A program made the translations under genes and the position numbers. From contig NZ_SOCP01000004.1 of the NCBI RefSeq assembly GCF_004364325.1, positions 1 through 64,000 of the forward strand: a stretch of DNA of 64,000 nucleotides. The letters are read 5' to 3'. This document shows positions 42,448-50,959 of the stretch, piece by piece (position 1 is the first letter of the stretch; each line of letters begins with the position of its first letter). The stretch is from Actinophytocola oryzae. Its GTDB lineage: Bacteria; Actinomycetota; Actinomycetes; Mycobacteriales; Pseudonocardiaceae. The notes beneath the pieces are model-generated. The model was not told where the DNA came from. It did not search any database and saw only the letters and a program-made list of their open reading frames with translations.

Positions 42448-43875
42448 GTGCGTTCGGGTTTCGTCGTCACCGTGCTGGCGAGCTGCGGCCTTGTCGCGTC
42501 GTTCATGCAGACCCTTGTCATACCACTGATTCCCAGCCTGCCCTCGATCCTGCGGGCGGACCCGGCGGACGCCTCCTGGGTGATCACCGTGACGCTGCTG
42601 GCGGCCGCGGTGATCATGCCGGTCAGCGGGCGCCTGGGCGATCTCTACGGCAAGCGGCCGATCCTGTTGGCCAGCCTCGTTCTCCTCATCGCGGGGTCCA
42701 CGGTCTCGGCGCTGGCCGGCTCGCTCGTCCCGATGGTCGTCGGCCGAGGGCTCCAGGGTTGCGCCATGGGCGTGATCCCGCTGGGCATCAGCATCATGCG
42801 CGACATTCTCCCCGTGGAACGCGTCGGTTCGGCCATCGCGATGATGAGTGCGACGCTCGGTGTCGGCGGCGCGATCGGGCTGCCGGTGTCGGCCGTCATC
42901 GCGCAGTCGTCGTCGTGGCGCGTGCTGTTCTGGCTCTCCGCGGGCCTCGGTGTCGCCTGTCTCGCGCTCCTGTGGGCCTTCGTGCCGGACTCGAAAGTCA
43001 GGGCCGAGGGCCGGTTCGACGGTCTCGGCGCGGTCGGGCTCGCTGTCGGCCTCGTCTGCCTGCTCCTGCCCATCACCAAGGGCAACGCGTGGGGCTGGGG
43101 CTCGCCGACCACGTTCGGGCTGTTCGGCGGGGCGGTCGTCGTGCTCGTCCTGTGGGGTCTCTACCAGCTGCGCGTGCGGTACCCACTCGTCGACCTTCGG
43201 GTGTCGTCGCGGCGGCCGGTGCTCTTCACCAACATCGCCTCCGTGCTCGTCGGCTTCTCGATGCTCAGTGCCTCGCTCGTACTGCCACAGCTGCTGCAGG
43301 CGCCCGCCCTCACCGGCTACGGGCTGGGGCAGTCGATGGTGGCGGCCGGGTTGTGGATGGCACCAGGCGGGCTCGTGATGATGGCCCTGTCCCCCGTCTC
43401 CGCGGGCATCACGCGGCTGCGCGGGCCGAGGACCTCGCTCATGGTCGGCACGGCCGTCATCGGGGTCGGCTACCTCGCCTCGACCGTGCTGCTGCACAGC
43501 TCCTTCGAGATCATGCTGGCCAGTGTGATCGTCAGCGGCGGTGTCGGCATCGCCTACGCCGCCATGCCGGGGCTGATCATGGGTTCGGTGCCCGTCCAGG
43601 AGACGGCGTCGGCCAACGGGCTCAACTCGCTCATGCGTTCGGTCGGCACGTCCATCTCCAGCGCCGTCATGGCGACCTTGCTGGCACGCATGACGATCAC
43701 GGTCGGGCCGCTGACCGTGCCCTCGCTCGCCGGGTTCCGGGTCGCGTTCCTGATCGCGGCGGGGGCCGCGGCCGTGGCGCTACTGGTGACCACGCTGGTG
43801 CCACGTGTCCGCGACCGCCTCGACCACGCGGTCACGGTGGTCGCGACGGACGAGCGGCGCGAGCTCCAGGTGTAG
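42448..43875 (+). CDS. DHA2-family (EmrB/QacA-like) MFS drug exporter
   Basis: A 475-residue membrane protein with about 14 hydrophobic segments. Family marks are SWVITVTLLAAAVIMPVSG, GRLGDLYGKRP and VGRGLQGCAMG. GTG 42448 is chosen since TACCGT lies 6 bp upstream inside the operator. An in-frame GTG at 42433 would be upstream of the predicted transcription start. Proton-driven export of a hydrophobic drug is inferred, under MarR control. Its last 96 bp overlap the convergent gene at 43780. Confidence 0.9.
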   Translation: MRSGFVVTVLASCGLVASFMQTLVIPLIPSLPSILRADPADASWVITVTLLAAAVIMPVSGRLGDLYGKRPILLASLVLLIAGSTVSALAGSLVPMVVGRGLQGCAMGVIPLGISIMRDILPVERVGSAIAMMSATLGVGGAIGLPVSAVIAQSSSWRVLFWLSAGLGVACLALLWAFVPDSKVRAEGRFDGLGAVGLAVGLVCLLLPITKGNAWGWGSPTTFGLFGGAVVVLVLWGLYQLRVRYPLVDLRVSSRRPVLFTNIASVLVGFSMLSASLVLPQLLQAPALTGYGLGQSMVAAGLWMAPGGLVMMALSPVSAGITRLRGPRTSLMVGTAVIGVGYLASTVLLHSSFEIMLASVIVSGGVGIAYAAMPGLIMGSVPVQETASANGLNSLMRSVGTSISSAVMATLLARMTITVGPLTVPSLAGFRVAFLIAAGAAAVALLVTTLVPRVRDRLDHAVTVVATDERRELQV

Positions 43876-44472
43876 GAACGGCCTTCCGTGCGCGGCGGCG
43901 GCGATGCCCTGCGTGTTCGTGCGGCCCGCGAGGTGCTCGTGGTGCCGCACCCGCAGGCCCTGCCGCGTCAGGGCTTCGGCCAGCGCGAGGTGCAGGTCCG
44001 TCGCACTGCCCGCCCCTGCCGTGAGGATCACGTCGGTGTCCGGCGCGCTGGCCGCGGCGAAGCCATGGAGCTGTAACTCCGCGGTCGCAAACGTTTGCGC
44101 GTACGTATGGAAGAGGGACTCCGGCAGGTGGGCGACGTCGGCGACGCGGCGTGGCGCACCCGCCACCAACAGGCCCGCCGTCGGTATGGCGTCGAACAGC
44201 TCCAGCCCGAGGTGGGCCGTGTAACGGTCCGAGCCGGGATGCGGGACCTCGATGAGCAGGTCCGGTGAGTCGCGGAACGCCACGGCACCCCAGCCGGCCG
44301 ACGAGGCATCGCGCCGGGGCAGAAGCAGCGACCCGTCGCTGAGCAGGGTGGTGTGGCCCTGGGTCACTTGTAACGGCAGGCCTGTCAGGTGCGGGGTCTT
44401 CCCGGCGAGAAGCGCCTTCAGCGCGGCGGCGGCCCTGGCGTGCTCGTCCGGCGTCGGCGGGCGGTAGGGCAC
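43780..44472 (-). CDS. Hypothetical protein (230 aa), possible metallohydrolase
   Basis: Not confidently assigned. Conserved-looking stretches are LIEVPHPGSDRYTAHLGLEL, ATAELQLHGFAAAS, VILTAGAG, RTNTQGIAAAAHG and FLHLELA. The spaced His/Glu segments recall zinc amidohydrolases or the poly-gamma-glutamate hydrolase/carboxypeptidase fold, but the exact zinc motif cannot be confirmed. GTG 44472 lies 4 bp after the ArsR stop, so the two are probably cotranscribed. The 3' 96 bp overlap the convergent pump gene. Confidence 0.68.
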   Translation of the reverse strand: MPYRPPTPDEHARAAAALKALLAGKTPHLTGLPLQVTQGHTTLLSDGSLLLPRRDASSAGWGAVAFRDSPDLLIEVPHPGSDRYTAHLGLELFDAIPTAGLLVAGAPRRVADVAHLPESLFHTYAQTFATAELQLHGFAAASAPDTDVILTAGAGSATDLHLALAEALTRQGLRVRHHEHLAGRTNTQGIAAAAHGRPFLHLELAPLVRRDHRDRVVEAVADTWHQRGHQ

Positions 44473-44476
44473 GCGG

Positions 44477-44797
44477 TCAGCCGACGCCCGCGAGGATGCC
44501 GTTCATCAGGCCGGGGTAGAGGGCGTCCAGGTCGTCACGGCGCAGTGTCGTGATGCGGGACGTGCCGACCGGGCGGACGTGGATCACGCCCGCCTCACGC
44601 AGGATCCGCAGGTGGTGGGTCCGCGTCGACTTCGTCACCGGCAGGTCGATCGCACCGCACGCGACACCGTCACAGCCGATGCGGGCCAGCTCACGCACGA
44701 TCCGCAGCCGTACCGGGTCGGCCAGCGCCTGGAGTACGGCCTCGATCTGGATCTCCGACCGCTCCGGGTGCACGAGCGTTTCCGTCATGGCTCCCAT
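44477..44797 (-). CDS. ArsR-family transcriptional regulator
   Basis: A 106-residue winged-helix repressor: ALADPVRLRIVRELARIGCDG, LPVTKSTRTHHLRILREAGVI and wing VGTSRITTLRR. Cys at CDGVAC could in principle bind metal but does not form the ELCVCDL motif of ArsR/SmtB. ATG 44797 is proposed. ATG 44788 is the other option but its GGGAG is only 2 bp away. Divergent from the DHA1 pump at 44873 with repeats in between. Confidence 0.85.
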   Translation of the reverse strand: MGAMTETLVHPERSEIQIEAVLQALADPVRLRIVRELARIGCDGVACGAIDLPVTKSTRTHHLRILREAGVIHVRPVGTSRITTLRRDDLDALYPGLMNGILAGVG

Positions 44798-44850
44798 CGT
44801 ACGACACCTATCGTAGTTCGACGACAATCGTAGTACGGTGTCCGTCGTAC
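44798..44850. promoter_or_regulatory. Repeat-rich operator region between ArsR gene and MFS pump
   Basis: Direct copies ATCGTAGTTCG (44810-44820) and ATCGTAGTACG (44827-44837) occur together with TCGTACGA (44798-44805) and CGTCGTAC (about 44843-44850). These are plausible half-sites for the adjacent ArsR protein and cover the divergent promoters. Confidence 0.5.
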
Positions 44851-44872
44851 AAGTAGTTCCACAGGGAGAGAC

Positions 44873-46069
44873 ATGTCGCCACGTACCTATCTGCTCGCAC
44901 TGGGCGCCTTCACCGTGGGCACCAGCGGATACATCGTCTCGGGGATCCTGCCCGAGGTCAGCCGCGAGCTGGGCGTCTCGATCGCCACCGCGGGGCAGCT
45001 CGGCACGGTGTTCGCGATCGCGCTCGCCATCGCGGCCCCGCTGCTCGCCGCGTTCACCGGGCGGTGGGAGCGCCGCAGGCTCCTGGTCGTCGCACTGCTG
45101 GTCAGCGCACTCGGCAACGCGCTCGCCGCAGTAGCGCCGACCTACGAACTGCTGCTCGTCACCCGGGTGATCGCGGCGCTGGGGGCGGCCGTCTACACGC
45201 CGACGGCGACCGGGTTCGCGACCGTGCTCAACCCGCCGGAGCGCCGTGGCCGCGCGGTCGCGATGGTGTTCGGGGGCCTCACGCTCGCGCTGGTCATCGG
45301 CGTGCCATCGGGCAACCTGCTGAGCGGGCCGCTCGGTTACCACGGCGTGTTCGCGCTGGTCGCCGCCGTGTCGGTGCTGGGAGCGGTCGCCGTGCGGCTC
45401 GGTGTGCCCGCCGTCGCGGCGCCTGCCGCCGTCGGGCTGCGGGCGCGGCTGGCCGTCGCCGCGGACCGGCGGGTGCTGCTCCTGCTCGGCGTGACCGTGC
45501 TCGGCGTGCTGGCGGCGATGGCGCCGTTCACCTACATCGCGCCGCTGCTGTCCGCCTCCTCTGGCGCGCACGGCGCGACCATCAGCTTCCTGCTGGTCGG
45601 CTACGGCATCGGCGCGACCGTCGGCAACACGCTCGGCGGACGCGCGACTGACCGGTTCGGCAGCCCCCTGCCGCTGTTCACCGCGCTCGGCGCCTCGGTG
45701 CTGCTGCTCGCGACGCTGCCGTTCACCGTGGTCAGCGTGCCCGCGGCGGCCGTGGTGATGTTCGTGTGGGGCATGTTCACCTGGTCGTTCAACCCGCCGA
45801 TGCAGCACCACCTGATCGGGCTGGCCGGGGCGAACAGCGGGCTCCTGCTGTCGCTGAACGCCTCGGCGATCTACCTCGGCGTCGGTCTGTCCGGCCTGTC
45901 CGGCGGGTTCGTGATCAGCCACGTCGGCATCGAGGCACTGGCACCCGTCGCGGCCGTCGCGGGGCTGGTCGCCGTCGCGGTGCTGGTGGCGGCCCTACGC
46001 CCGGTGCGTGAGGTCGCCGCCGAGGACGGTCGCGAGGATCGGCAGGTCCCTGAGCTCGCTCGGGGGTAG
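44873..46069 (+). CDS. DHA1-family MFS transporter (AraJ/Cmx-like)
   Basis: A 398-residue protein with 12 hydrophobic segments. It matches chloramphenicol-resistance/arabinose-efflux type pumps: GTSGYIVSGILPEVSRELGV at the N terminus, GRWERRRLLVVALL in loop 2-3 and GAAVYTPTATGFA in TM4-5. ATG 44873 has AGGGAGAG upstream. Control by the divergent ArsR protein is inferred. Its 3' 75 bp overlap the convergent amidohydrolase gene. Confidence 0.9.
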   Translation: MSPRTYLLALGAFTVGTSGYIVSGILPEVSRELGVSIATAGQLGTVFAIALAIAAPLLAAFTGRWERRRLLVVALLVSALGNALAAVAPTYELLLVTRVIAALGAAVYTPTATGFATVLNPPERRGRAVAMVFGGLTLALVIGVPSGNLLSGPLGYHGVFALVAAVSVLGAVAVRLGVPAVAAPAAVGLRARLAVAADRRVLLLLGVTVLGVLAAMAPFTYIAPLLSASSGAHGATISFLLVGYGIGATVGNTLGGRATDRFGSPLPLFTALGASVLLLATLPFTVVSVPAAAVVMFVWGMFTWSFNPPMQHHLIGLAGANSGLLLSLNASAIYLGVGLSGLSGGFVISHVGIEALAPVAAVAGLVAVAVLVAALRPVREVAAEDGREDRQVPELARG

Positions 46070-47428
46070 ACCCGTGATGTCCCGGCCGACCAGGACCAGG
46101 TCGGCCGGGCCGCCTTCCCGCACGGTCGCGTCGCCACCCGTGCTGGCCGCGACGGCGGTCGCCAGGGTGAGGGCCTGCTCGGGGTGCCAGCCGGGCCGGT
46201 CGTCGTCGGTCCGCGAGACCGCGGAGGCGATGCCGTCCCACGGGTCGAGCGGGGCGACCGGGGCGTCGGACCCGAACTCCAGGGTGGCGCCCGCGTCGTG
46301 CAGTGCCCGGTAGGCGAAGGCGCGGTCGGTGCGGCCCGCCCAGTGGTGGTCCGCGGCGTCGCGGTCGTCGGGCTGGTGTGCGGGTTGTACGCCGGCGACC
46401 ACGCCGAGCCGGGCGAACCTCGGGAGGTCCCCGGGAGCGAGCAGCTGGGCGTGCTCGACGCGACCGCCGACGCCAAGGGCCTCGAACGCGTCGAGGGCGA
46501 GCGTGTTGGCCCGGTCGCCGATGGCGTGCAGCGCGAGGCCGATGCCGCCCGCGACCGCTCCGCGCAGCACGGGGAGCAGCTCGTCGAGGGGTGCGAGCAG
46601 CTCCCCGTCGTAGGCGCTGTCCGGGTAGTGGTCGTGGCAGTAGGCGGTACGCGTGTTGAGCGAGCCGTCCATGAAGATCTTGAGCGGGCCGACCGTGAGC
46701 CGTTCGCCGACCGGGTCGCCGGTGCGCAGGCCGCGCGCGATCGTCTCGTCGAGGAGGAACCTGGCGACGACGCAGCGGATCCGGGTCGCCGGGGTGGCGC
46801 GGCGGCGCCAGTCGGTGACCGTGTCGGCGTACTCGTAGTCGGCGATCGTGGTGACGCCCCTGGCGGCGGCGGCCTCGGTGGCCTCGAGGACCCACCGGTC
46901 GGTGACCTCCGTCGACGGCTTCGGCAGGGTCGCGGTGAGTGCCATGCACTGGTCCTCGACGAACACGCCGGTCGGGTGGTCGACGTTCACCATCCGCATG
47001 GCGGCGGAGCTGAGCCACAGCGTGTGCAGGTCGTTGCTGAACAGGGCGACCGGCTGGCCGGGGAGTGCCCGGTCGAGCAGCGCCTTGTCCGGACGGTCCG
47101 GCCACAGGGCGGGGTGGAAGTTGGCGCCCTGCAGGAGGACGCCCGGCGTGGCGTCGGCCGAGGCGATCAGCTCGGCGGCGTGCGTGGCGGACCTCGCGGT
47201 CGCGAGGGGGACGCGGCGCCGCGAGCTGGCCCACTGGAGCAGGTGGGCGTGCGCGTCGACCAGCCCCGGCAGGAGCGTCCCGCCCCGGCCGTCGACCACC
47301 TCGGCGCCGTCGCCCGGCAGCCCGGTGGGCTCGACGGCGGTCACGCGGCCACCCTCGACGCGCACGTCGGCACGCCGGCCGGTGAACCCGATCGTCACAT
47401 CACGCAGCAGTAGGCCCATACCACCCAT
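45995..47428 (-). CDS. Amidohydrolase family protein (YtcJ-like)
   Basis: A 477-residue metal-dependent hydrolase of the YtcJ/ExoA group. Metal motif DAHAHLLQW replaces the usual HxH spacing, with FMDGSLNTRTA carrying the expected Lys-equivalent region. Further motifs are LHAIGDRAN, RVEHAQLL and FGSDAPVAPLDPW. It probably hydrolyses a cyclic amide or formamide. ATG 47428 lies 11 bp after the stop of the neighbouring amidohydrolase, so they are cotranscribed. ATG 47419 is the alternative. Its 3' end overlaps the MFS gene by 75 bp. Confidence 0.85.
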   Translation of the reverse strand: MGGMGLLLRDVTIGFTGRRADVRVEGGRVTAVEPTGLPGDGAEVVDGRGGTLLPGLVDAHAHLLQWASSRRRVPLATARSATHAAELIASADATPGVLLQGANFHPALWPDRPDKALLDRALPGQPVALFSNDLHTLWLSSAAMRMVNVDHPTGVFVEDQCMALTATLPKPSTEVTDRWVLEATEAAAARGVTTIADYEYADTVTDWRRRATPATRIRCVVARFLLDETIARGLRTGDPVGERLTVGPLKIFMDGSLNTRTAYCHDHYPDSAYDGELLAPLDELLPVLRGAVAGGIGLALHAIGDRANTLALDAFEALGVGGRVEHAQLLAPGDLPRFARLGVVAGVQPAHQPDDRDAADHHWAGRTDRAFAYRALHDAGATLEFGSDAPVAPLDPWDGIASAVSRTDDDRPGWHPEQALTLATAVAASTGGDATVREGGPADLVLVGRDITGLPPSELRDLPILATVLGGDLTHRA

Positions 47429-47439
47429 ACTGGTCGATC

Positions 47440-48480
47440 TCAACGGACGCGACGACCACGCAGGACCACCGCAAGTGGGTGCGCCAGCTGGTCGAGGTCC
47501 GCTCGCGGGTCGCTCTCGTAGACGACCGCGTCGGCCGGGGCACCCGGTTCGAGGCCGGGGAGGCCCAGGTAGCGCCGGGCCGTCCACGAGGCGGCGGCCA
47601 GCGCGTCGTGGGGGCGCAGGCCCGCGTCGGCGAGCGCGCGGACCTCGTCGAGGACGCGGCCGTGGGGCAGCGAGTCCGTGCCGGCCAGCAGTGGCACGCC
47701 TGCCTCGGCCGCGGCGACGACCAGGCCGGGATGGGCGGACGCACCCTGGACGTACCAGCGTCTGCCGGGGCTGTCCGGACGCGTCCTGGCCCTGGCCAGG
47801 GATGACATCAGCACCGAAAGAGTCGGCGTGAGCACCATGTCCTTCGCGGCCATGTCGTTCAGCAGCGCCGGGTCGAGGCACATGCCGTGCTCGACCGAGT
47901 CGACGCCCGCGACCACTGCCGCGGCGCCACCAGCCGACTGCTGGCTGTGCACGGCCAGCCTGCCGCCGACGGCGTGCACGGCCTCGACCGCCGCACGCAG
48001 GACGTCCGGCGGTATCGCGTCGTCGTCGACACCCCAGTCGGCGACGATCTTGGCCCAGCCCGTGCGCCGTGCCTGCTCGGCGGCGACGGCAGGCAGGTCC
48101 GCGAGGTCCGGGCGGCGCCCCCAGCCGTCGAAGAACTGGCCCGCCTGGGCGAGCCAGGGGCCCGCGTGCCAGGCCCTCGGCAGGTCGGGGTCGGTGCCGA
48201 ACCAGGCGGGCGGGTCGTCGGCGAGGCCGGGGGAGCGGATGGCCGTCACACCGGCCTCGACGTGCTGGTGGAGGTGCGCCCGCAGCAGGTCCTCGTCGAG
48301 CCGGTCGCCGACCTCCTCCGCGCCGGGGTGGGTGTGCGCGTCGACCAGTCCCGGCACGAGCCAGCCCTCTGCCACCAGGTCCGCTCCTGGCACGGGGTCG
48401 GTGGTCCACCGGTCGCCGTCGGCGTACAGGTCGACGTACTCGCCGTCGGGGAGGGCGTAGCCGCGAACTCTCAGCGTCAC
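47440..48480 (-). CDS. Amidohydrolase family protein
   Basis: A 346-residue TIM-barrel amidohydrolase: HxH motif DAHTHPG, likely metal-bridging Lys in WAKIVADW, His in LAVHSQQS, His in SVEHGMCL and catalytic Asp in LLAGTDSLPHGR. This is the imidazolonepropionase/prolidase-like branch. Its substrate is unknown. ATG 48480. It lies between phoU and a second amidohydrolase on the same strand with 11-bp gaps. Confidence 0.87.
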   Translation of the reverse strand: MTLRVRGYALPDGEYVDLYADGDRWTTDPVPGADLVAEGWLVPGLVDAHTHPGAEEVGDRLDEDLLRAHLHQHVEAGVTAIRSPGLADDPPAWFGTDPDLPRAWHAGPWLAQAGQFFDGWGRRPDLADLPAVAAEQARRTGWAKIVADWGVDDDAIPPDVLRAAVEAVHAVGGRLAVHSQQSAGGAAAVVAGVDSVEHGMCLDPALLNDMAAKDMVLTPTLSVLMSSLARARTRPDSPGRRWYVQGASAHPGLVVAAAEAGVPLLAGTDSLPHGRVLDEVRALADAGLRPHDALAAASWTARRYLGLPGLEPGAPADAVVYESDPRADLDQLAHPLAVVLRGRRVR

Positions 48481-48491
48481 GTCCGCGAACG

Positions 48492-49136
48492 CTAGCGCGG
48501 CGTCACACCCGTGCTCACGAACTCGACCCGTTTCGCGACGGACACCGCTTGGTCCGCGAACCGCTCGTAGAAGCGCACGACCAGGGCCAGTGAGGTCGCG
48601 GCCTGGACGCCGTGCCGCCAGCCAACGCCGGTGATCCGGTGCAGCACCTCGGCGTGCAGGTCGTCCACGCGGTGGTCGGTCTCGTCGAGCTCGGCGAACG
48701 TGCCCTCCCGAGGGCAGGCGATGTGCGGGACCAGGCCGTCGGCCATGCTCGCCGCGATGGTGCCCAGCTCGGCGAACGTGTCCCGCAGCTCGGGCGGCAC
48801 GACGTGTGCGGGGTGTATGCGGCGGGTCGTGCTCGCGATGTGCTCGGCGAGGTCACCCATGCGCTCGACCCGGTCGGCGCAGTAGATCGAGGACAGGACG
48901 AGACGTAGGTCACTCGCCTTGGGTGCCTGGAGGACGAGCATCTGCCGCGCACGCTCCTCCACCTCGTCACGCCTGCGGTCGAGCTCGGCGTCGGCGGAGA
49001 GCACCGCCTCGGCCCGGACGAGGTCGGCGGACAGGAGCGCGTCGGTCGCGTCGCGCATGGCCGTCGCCGCCTGCACGCACATGTCACTCAGCAGGTCGCG
49101 CAGCTCGAGCAGCTCGCCGTGGAAGGTATCTCGCAT
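48492..49136 (-). CDS. phoU: Phosphate-signalling protein PhoU
   Basis: A 214-residue protein with two PhoU three-helix repeats: RQMLVLQAPKASDLRLVLSS, then CADRVERMGDLAEHIA, and in the second half RFYERFADQAVSVAKRV. PhoU damps PhoR/PhoB-type signalling through the PstSCAB transporter. ATG 49136 has AGAGG 7 bp upstream, while GTG 49139 is the first possible start. No pst genes are nearby, and downstream are two amidohydrolases. Confidence 0.9.
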   Translation of the reverse strand: MRDTFHGELLELRDLLSDMCVQAATAMRDATDALLSADLVRAEAVLSADAELDRRRDEVEERARQMLVLQAPKASDLRLVLSSIYCADRVERMGDLAEHIASTTRRIHPAHVVPPELRDTFAELGTIAASMADGLVPHIACPREGTFAELDETDHRVDDLHAEVLHRITGVGWRHGVQAATSLALVVRFYERFADQAVSVAKRVEFVSTGVTPR

Positions 49137-49316
49137 CACACACCTCTTCTCGACGTGGATACCCCACGATCGGCCCTGTCATGCGGTTTGATCATGCCGA
49201 GATGGTGGGGCAGTCGGCTTTTCGTTGTCACAGTGGGTTTCTGTTGGTTTCCGGACGGCAACTGGGAACGTTTGACACTGGTAACGAGACTGATCGGAAG
49301 TACGACACATCGATTC

Positions 49317-49478
49317 GTGGAGTCGGAATTCGCTGAGCTGATCGCCCTTTTCGCGGCGTGGCGGCAGGACCTCGACTCCGAGCCGTTCACGTACGAGGCC
49401 GACTGGGCCACAGTGGACGCGCCGGCCTTCGACGTGGTGCCGTCCTGGCGCCCGTCCGCCACCGCTGCCCCAGAGTAG
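49317..49478 (+). CDS. Possible small protein (53 aa)
   Basis: From GTG 49317 onward the frame suddenly shows strong GC3 (ESEFAELIALFAAWRQDLDS) to a TAG at 49478, while the same frame upstream looks non-coding. No Shine-Dalgarno is seen. TACGAC lies 10 bp before the GTG and TTGACA at 49272-49277, but the 23-bp spacing is too long for a standard promoter. It could also be the end of a decayed gene. Confidence 0.4.
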   Translation: MESEFAELIALFAAWRQDLDSEPFTYEADWATVDAPAFDVVPSWRPSATAAPE

Positions 49479-49641
49479 CCGAGCGGTAACTCACTGGCAC
49501 GAATGGCCCACCCGGCGTTGGTCTGACCGGACCCAATTTCACCTGTTTGAAAAAAACCGCCCTTCCCGTACGTGTGAAGGTGTGACGGCCTGGGTATCCC
49601 GTGGGGGAGTACGCGCTGTGCGCCGAAGGGTGAGGTGAAGG

Positions 49642-50031
49642 ATGGACTTCGAGAGCTGGGGCGAGCCGGCCAGGGGGTTGAGGGAGTACGTCCGCCTGGT
49701 GGCCGAGGCGTGCGGCTCCGGGGAGGCGTTCTCCGTGCGGGTGGAACGCCCACTGACGGGTTACATCCCGTTGGAGGACCGGGTGCCGGCATTCCCCGAG
49801 CTGGACGTGGCCCTGGTGTGGGAGGAACAGACCGGCTGGCGAACGGTGATCGAGCCTGCCGCGAGCAACGACCTGATCACGCTGTCCTATCTGGATGGTG
49901 CCCTGTGCCCGCCGCCGGAGGAGGTCGCGGCGTTCGCGGCCAGCCCCGGCACCGGGGCCGCGAGCCCAGGCACCTTCGCCGAGGACGTCCTCGCCGCCGT
50001 GTCGGACTACGCGGTCGTGCGACTGGGATGA
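49642..50031 (+). CDS. DUF6292 family protein
   Basis: A 129-residue protein resembling DUF6292, a family of unknown function common in Pseudonocardiales: LREYVRLVAEACG at the start, then PLEDRVPAFPELDVALVWEE, TGWRTVIE and LSYLDGALCPPPEEVAAFA. ATG 49642 has GTGAGGTGAAGG upstream, a strong site. Followed by an excellent terminator at 50037-50072. The 163 bp upstream hold no gene. Confidence 0.8.
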   Translation: MDFESWGEPARGLREYVRLVAEACGSGEAFSVRVERPLTGYIPLEDRVPAFPELDVALVWEEQTGWRTVIEPAASNDLITLSYLDGALCPPPEEVAAFAASPGTGAASPGTFAEDVLAAVSDYAVVRLG

Positions 50032-50036
50032 GCCAG

Positions 50037-50072
50037 CTGGTTTGGCCGGCCTCGGGGGGCCGGCCAAACCAG
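50037..50072. terminator. Strong bidirectional terminator hairpin
   Basis: A 15-bp perfect stem (CTGGTTTGGCCGGCC and its complement) with a 6-base loop is followed by TTTATTT on the plus strand, 5 bp after the DUF6292 stop. Confidence 0.9.
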
Positions 50073-50095
50073 TTTATTTCGCGGCTGGCGGGCGC

Positions 50096-50212
50096 CTACC
50101 AGCAACGCGGCCGGTCGCAGTACCCAACGGCCAGGGCCACCACCTCGCCTGCCGAGTAGTGGGCCTGGTGCGGGACCACCCACGTGAGGTTGGCCCCCAG
50201 CGGGCGGATCAC
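50096..50212 (-). CDS. Possible 38-residue small protein overlapping upstream gene
   Basis: GTG 50212 overlaps the stop of the NAD(P)-binding gene as GTGA, the same coupling seen throughout the window. The frame reads IRPLGANLTWVVPHQAHYSA and ends DRPRCW then TAG, with high GC3, just before the terminator at 50037-50072. It has two Cys near the end. It could be a real coupled small protein or the head of a decayed gene. No family recognised. Confidence 0.4.
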   Translation of the reverse strand: MIRPLGANLTWVVPHQAHYSAGEVVALAVGYCDRPRCW

Positions 50213-50919
50213 GGCCTCGCCGCCAGGTAGTCGGCGAAGGTTCGCAGGCCCAGTGCCGGGGCCAGGTTGGCGCCGTCGCGGTAGGCGCGGAACGCCCTCC
50301 CCGGCAGGGACACCCGGAGCAGCTTCCTGGATCGGCCCGCGTCTCTCAGGTACTGCTGGGCGAGCGCCTCGAAGGTGTGGACCTCGGGGCCGCCGAAATC
50401 CTCGACCCTGCCCTGTGGCGAGGCCGCGACCAGCTCCGCAAGGCGCGCCGCCACGTCTCGCACGTCCACCGGCTGGACCCTCAGCGCCGGGATCGGCATC
50501 ACCGGGAGCTTCGAAGCTCCCGCCAGAATTCCGCGGACCAGGTCGTGGAACTGGGTCGCCCGCAGGATTGTGTGCGGAACCGTGGAAACCAGGGCCTCCG
50601 CCGCACGCTTTCCCCGGTAGTAGCCGATCGGGATTTCGTCGATTCCGACTATGGAAATGTAGATCAGGTGGCGGACGCCCGGTAGCGCCTCCAGAAGGTG
50701 TCGCGTGGTCGCCACGTCCTTCCGGCCTCTCAGAGTGGTGGCCAGATGCACGACGGTCGCCGCCTCGGGCAGCGACACCGGGCGTGTCAGGTCGCCCACC
50801 ACGTGGTCGCGGCCCGGTTTCCGGCTCAGGATCCGCACGGCGAGACCGGAGGACCTCAGCTCGGCGACCACCGCGCGGCCCAGGGTGCCCGTGCCGCCGG
50901 TGACGAGGATGGGTGTCAT
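50209..50919 (-). CDS. NAD(P)H-binding atypical SDR protein
   Basis: A 236-residue extended/atypical SDR of the NmrA type: cofactor motif VTGGTGTLGRAVV, ATVVHLATTLRG, HLIYISIVGIDEIPIGYYRGKRAAE (Tyr and Lys spaced as YxxxK) and a C-terminal ligand region. Likely a small-molecule reductase or NAD(P) redox sensor. ATG 50919. Its stop overlaps a possible small gene. Confidence 0.83.
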   Translation of the reverse strand: MTPILVTGGTGTLGRAVVAELRSSGLAVRILSRKPGRDHVVGDLTRPVSLPEAATVVHLATTLRGRKDVATTRHLLEALPGVRHLIYISIVGIDEIPIGYYRGKRAAEALVSTVPHTILRATQFHDLVRGILAGASKLPVMPIPALRVQPVDVRDVAARLAELVAASPQGRVEDFGGPEVHTFEALAQQYLRDAGRSRKLLRVSLPGRAFRAYRDGANLAPALGLRTFADYLAARP

Positions 50920-50959
50920 ACCGTGTCGGACTCGGCGACCCGGCCGGACGTGACAGCGG

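Noticed and set aside
45995..48409. A single 804-residue amidohydrolase fusion
   Set aside because: The N-terminal third of this frame is a shadow of the separate amidohydrolase at 47440-48480. True starts at 47428 and 48480 give two normal-sized proteins.
49119..49478. 119-codon plus-strand open frame
   Set aside because: The first two thirds overlap phoU and its promoter region and have non-coding base composition. Only the part from 49317 looks coding and is listed separately.
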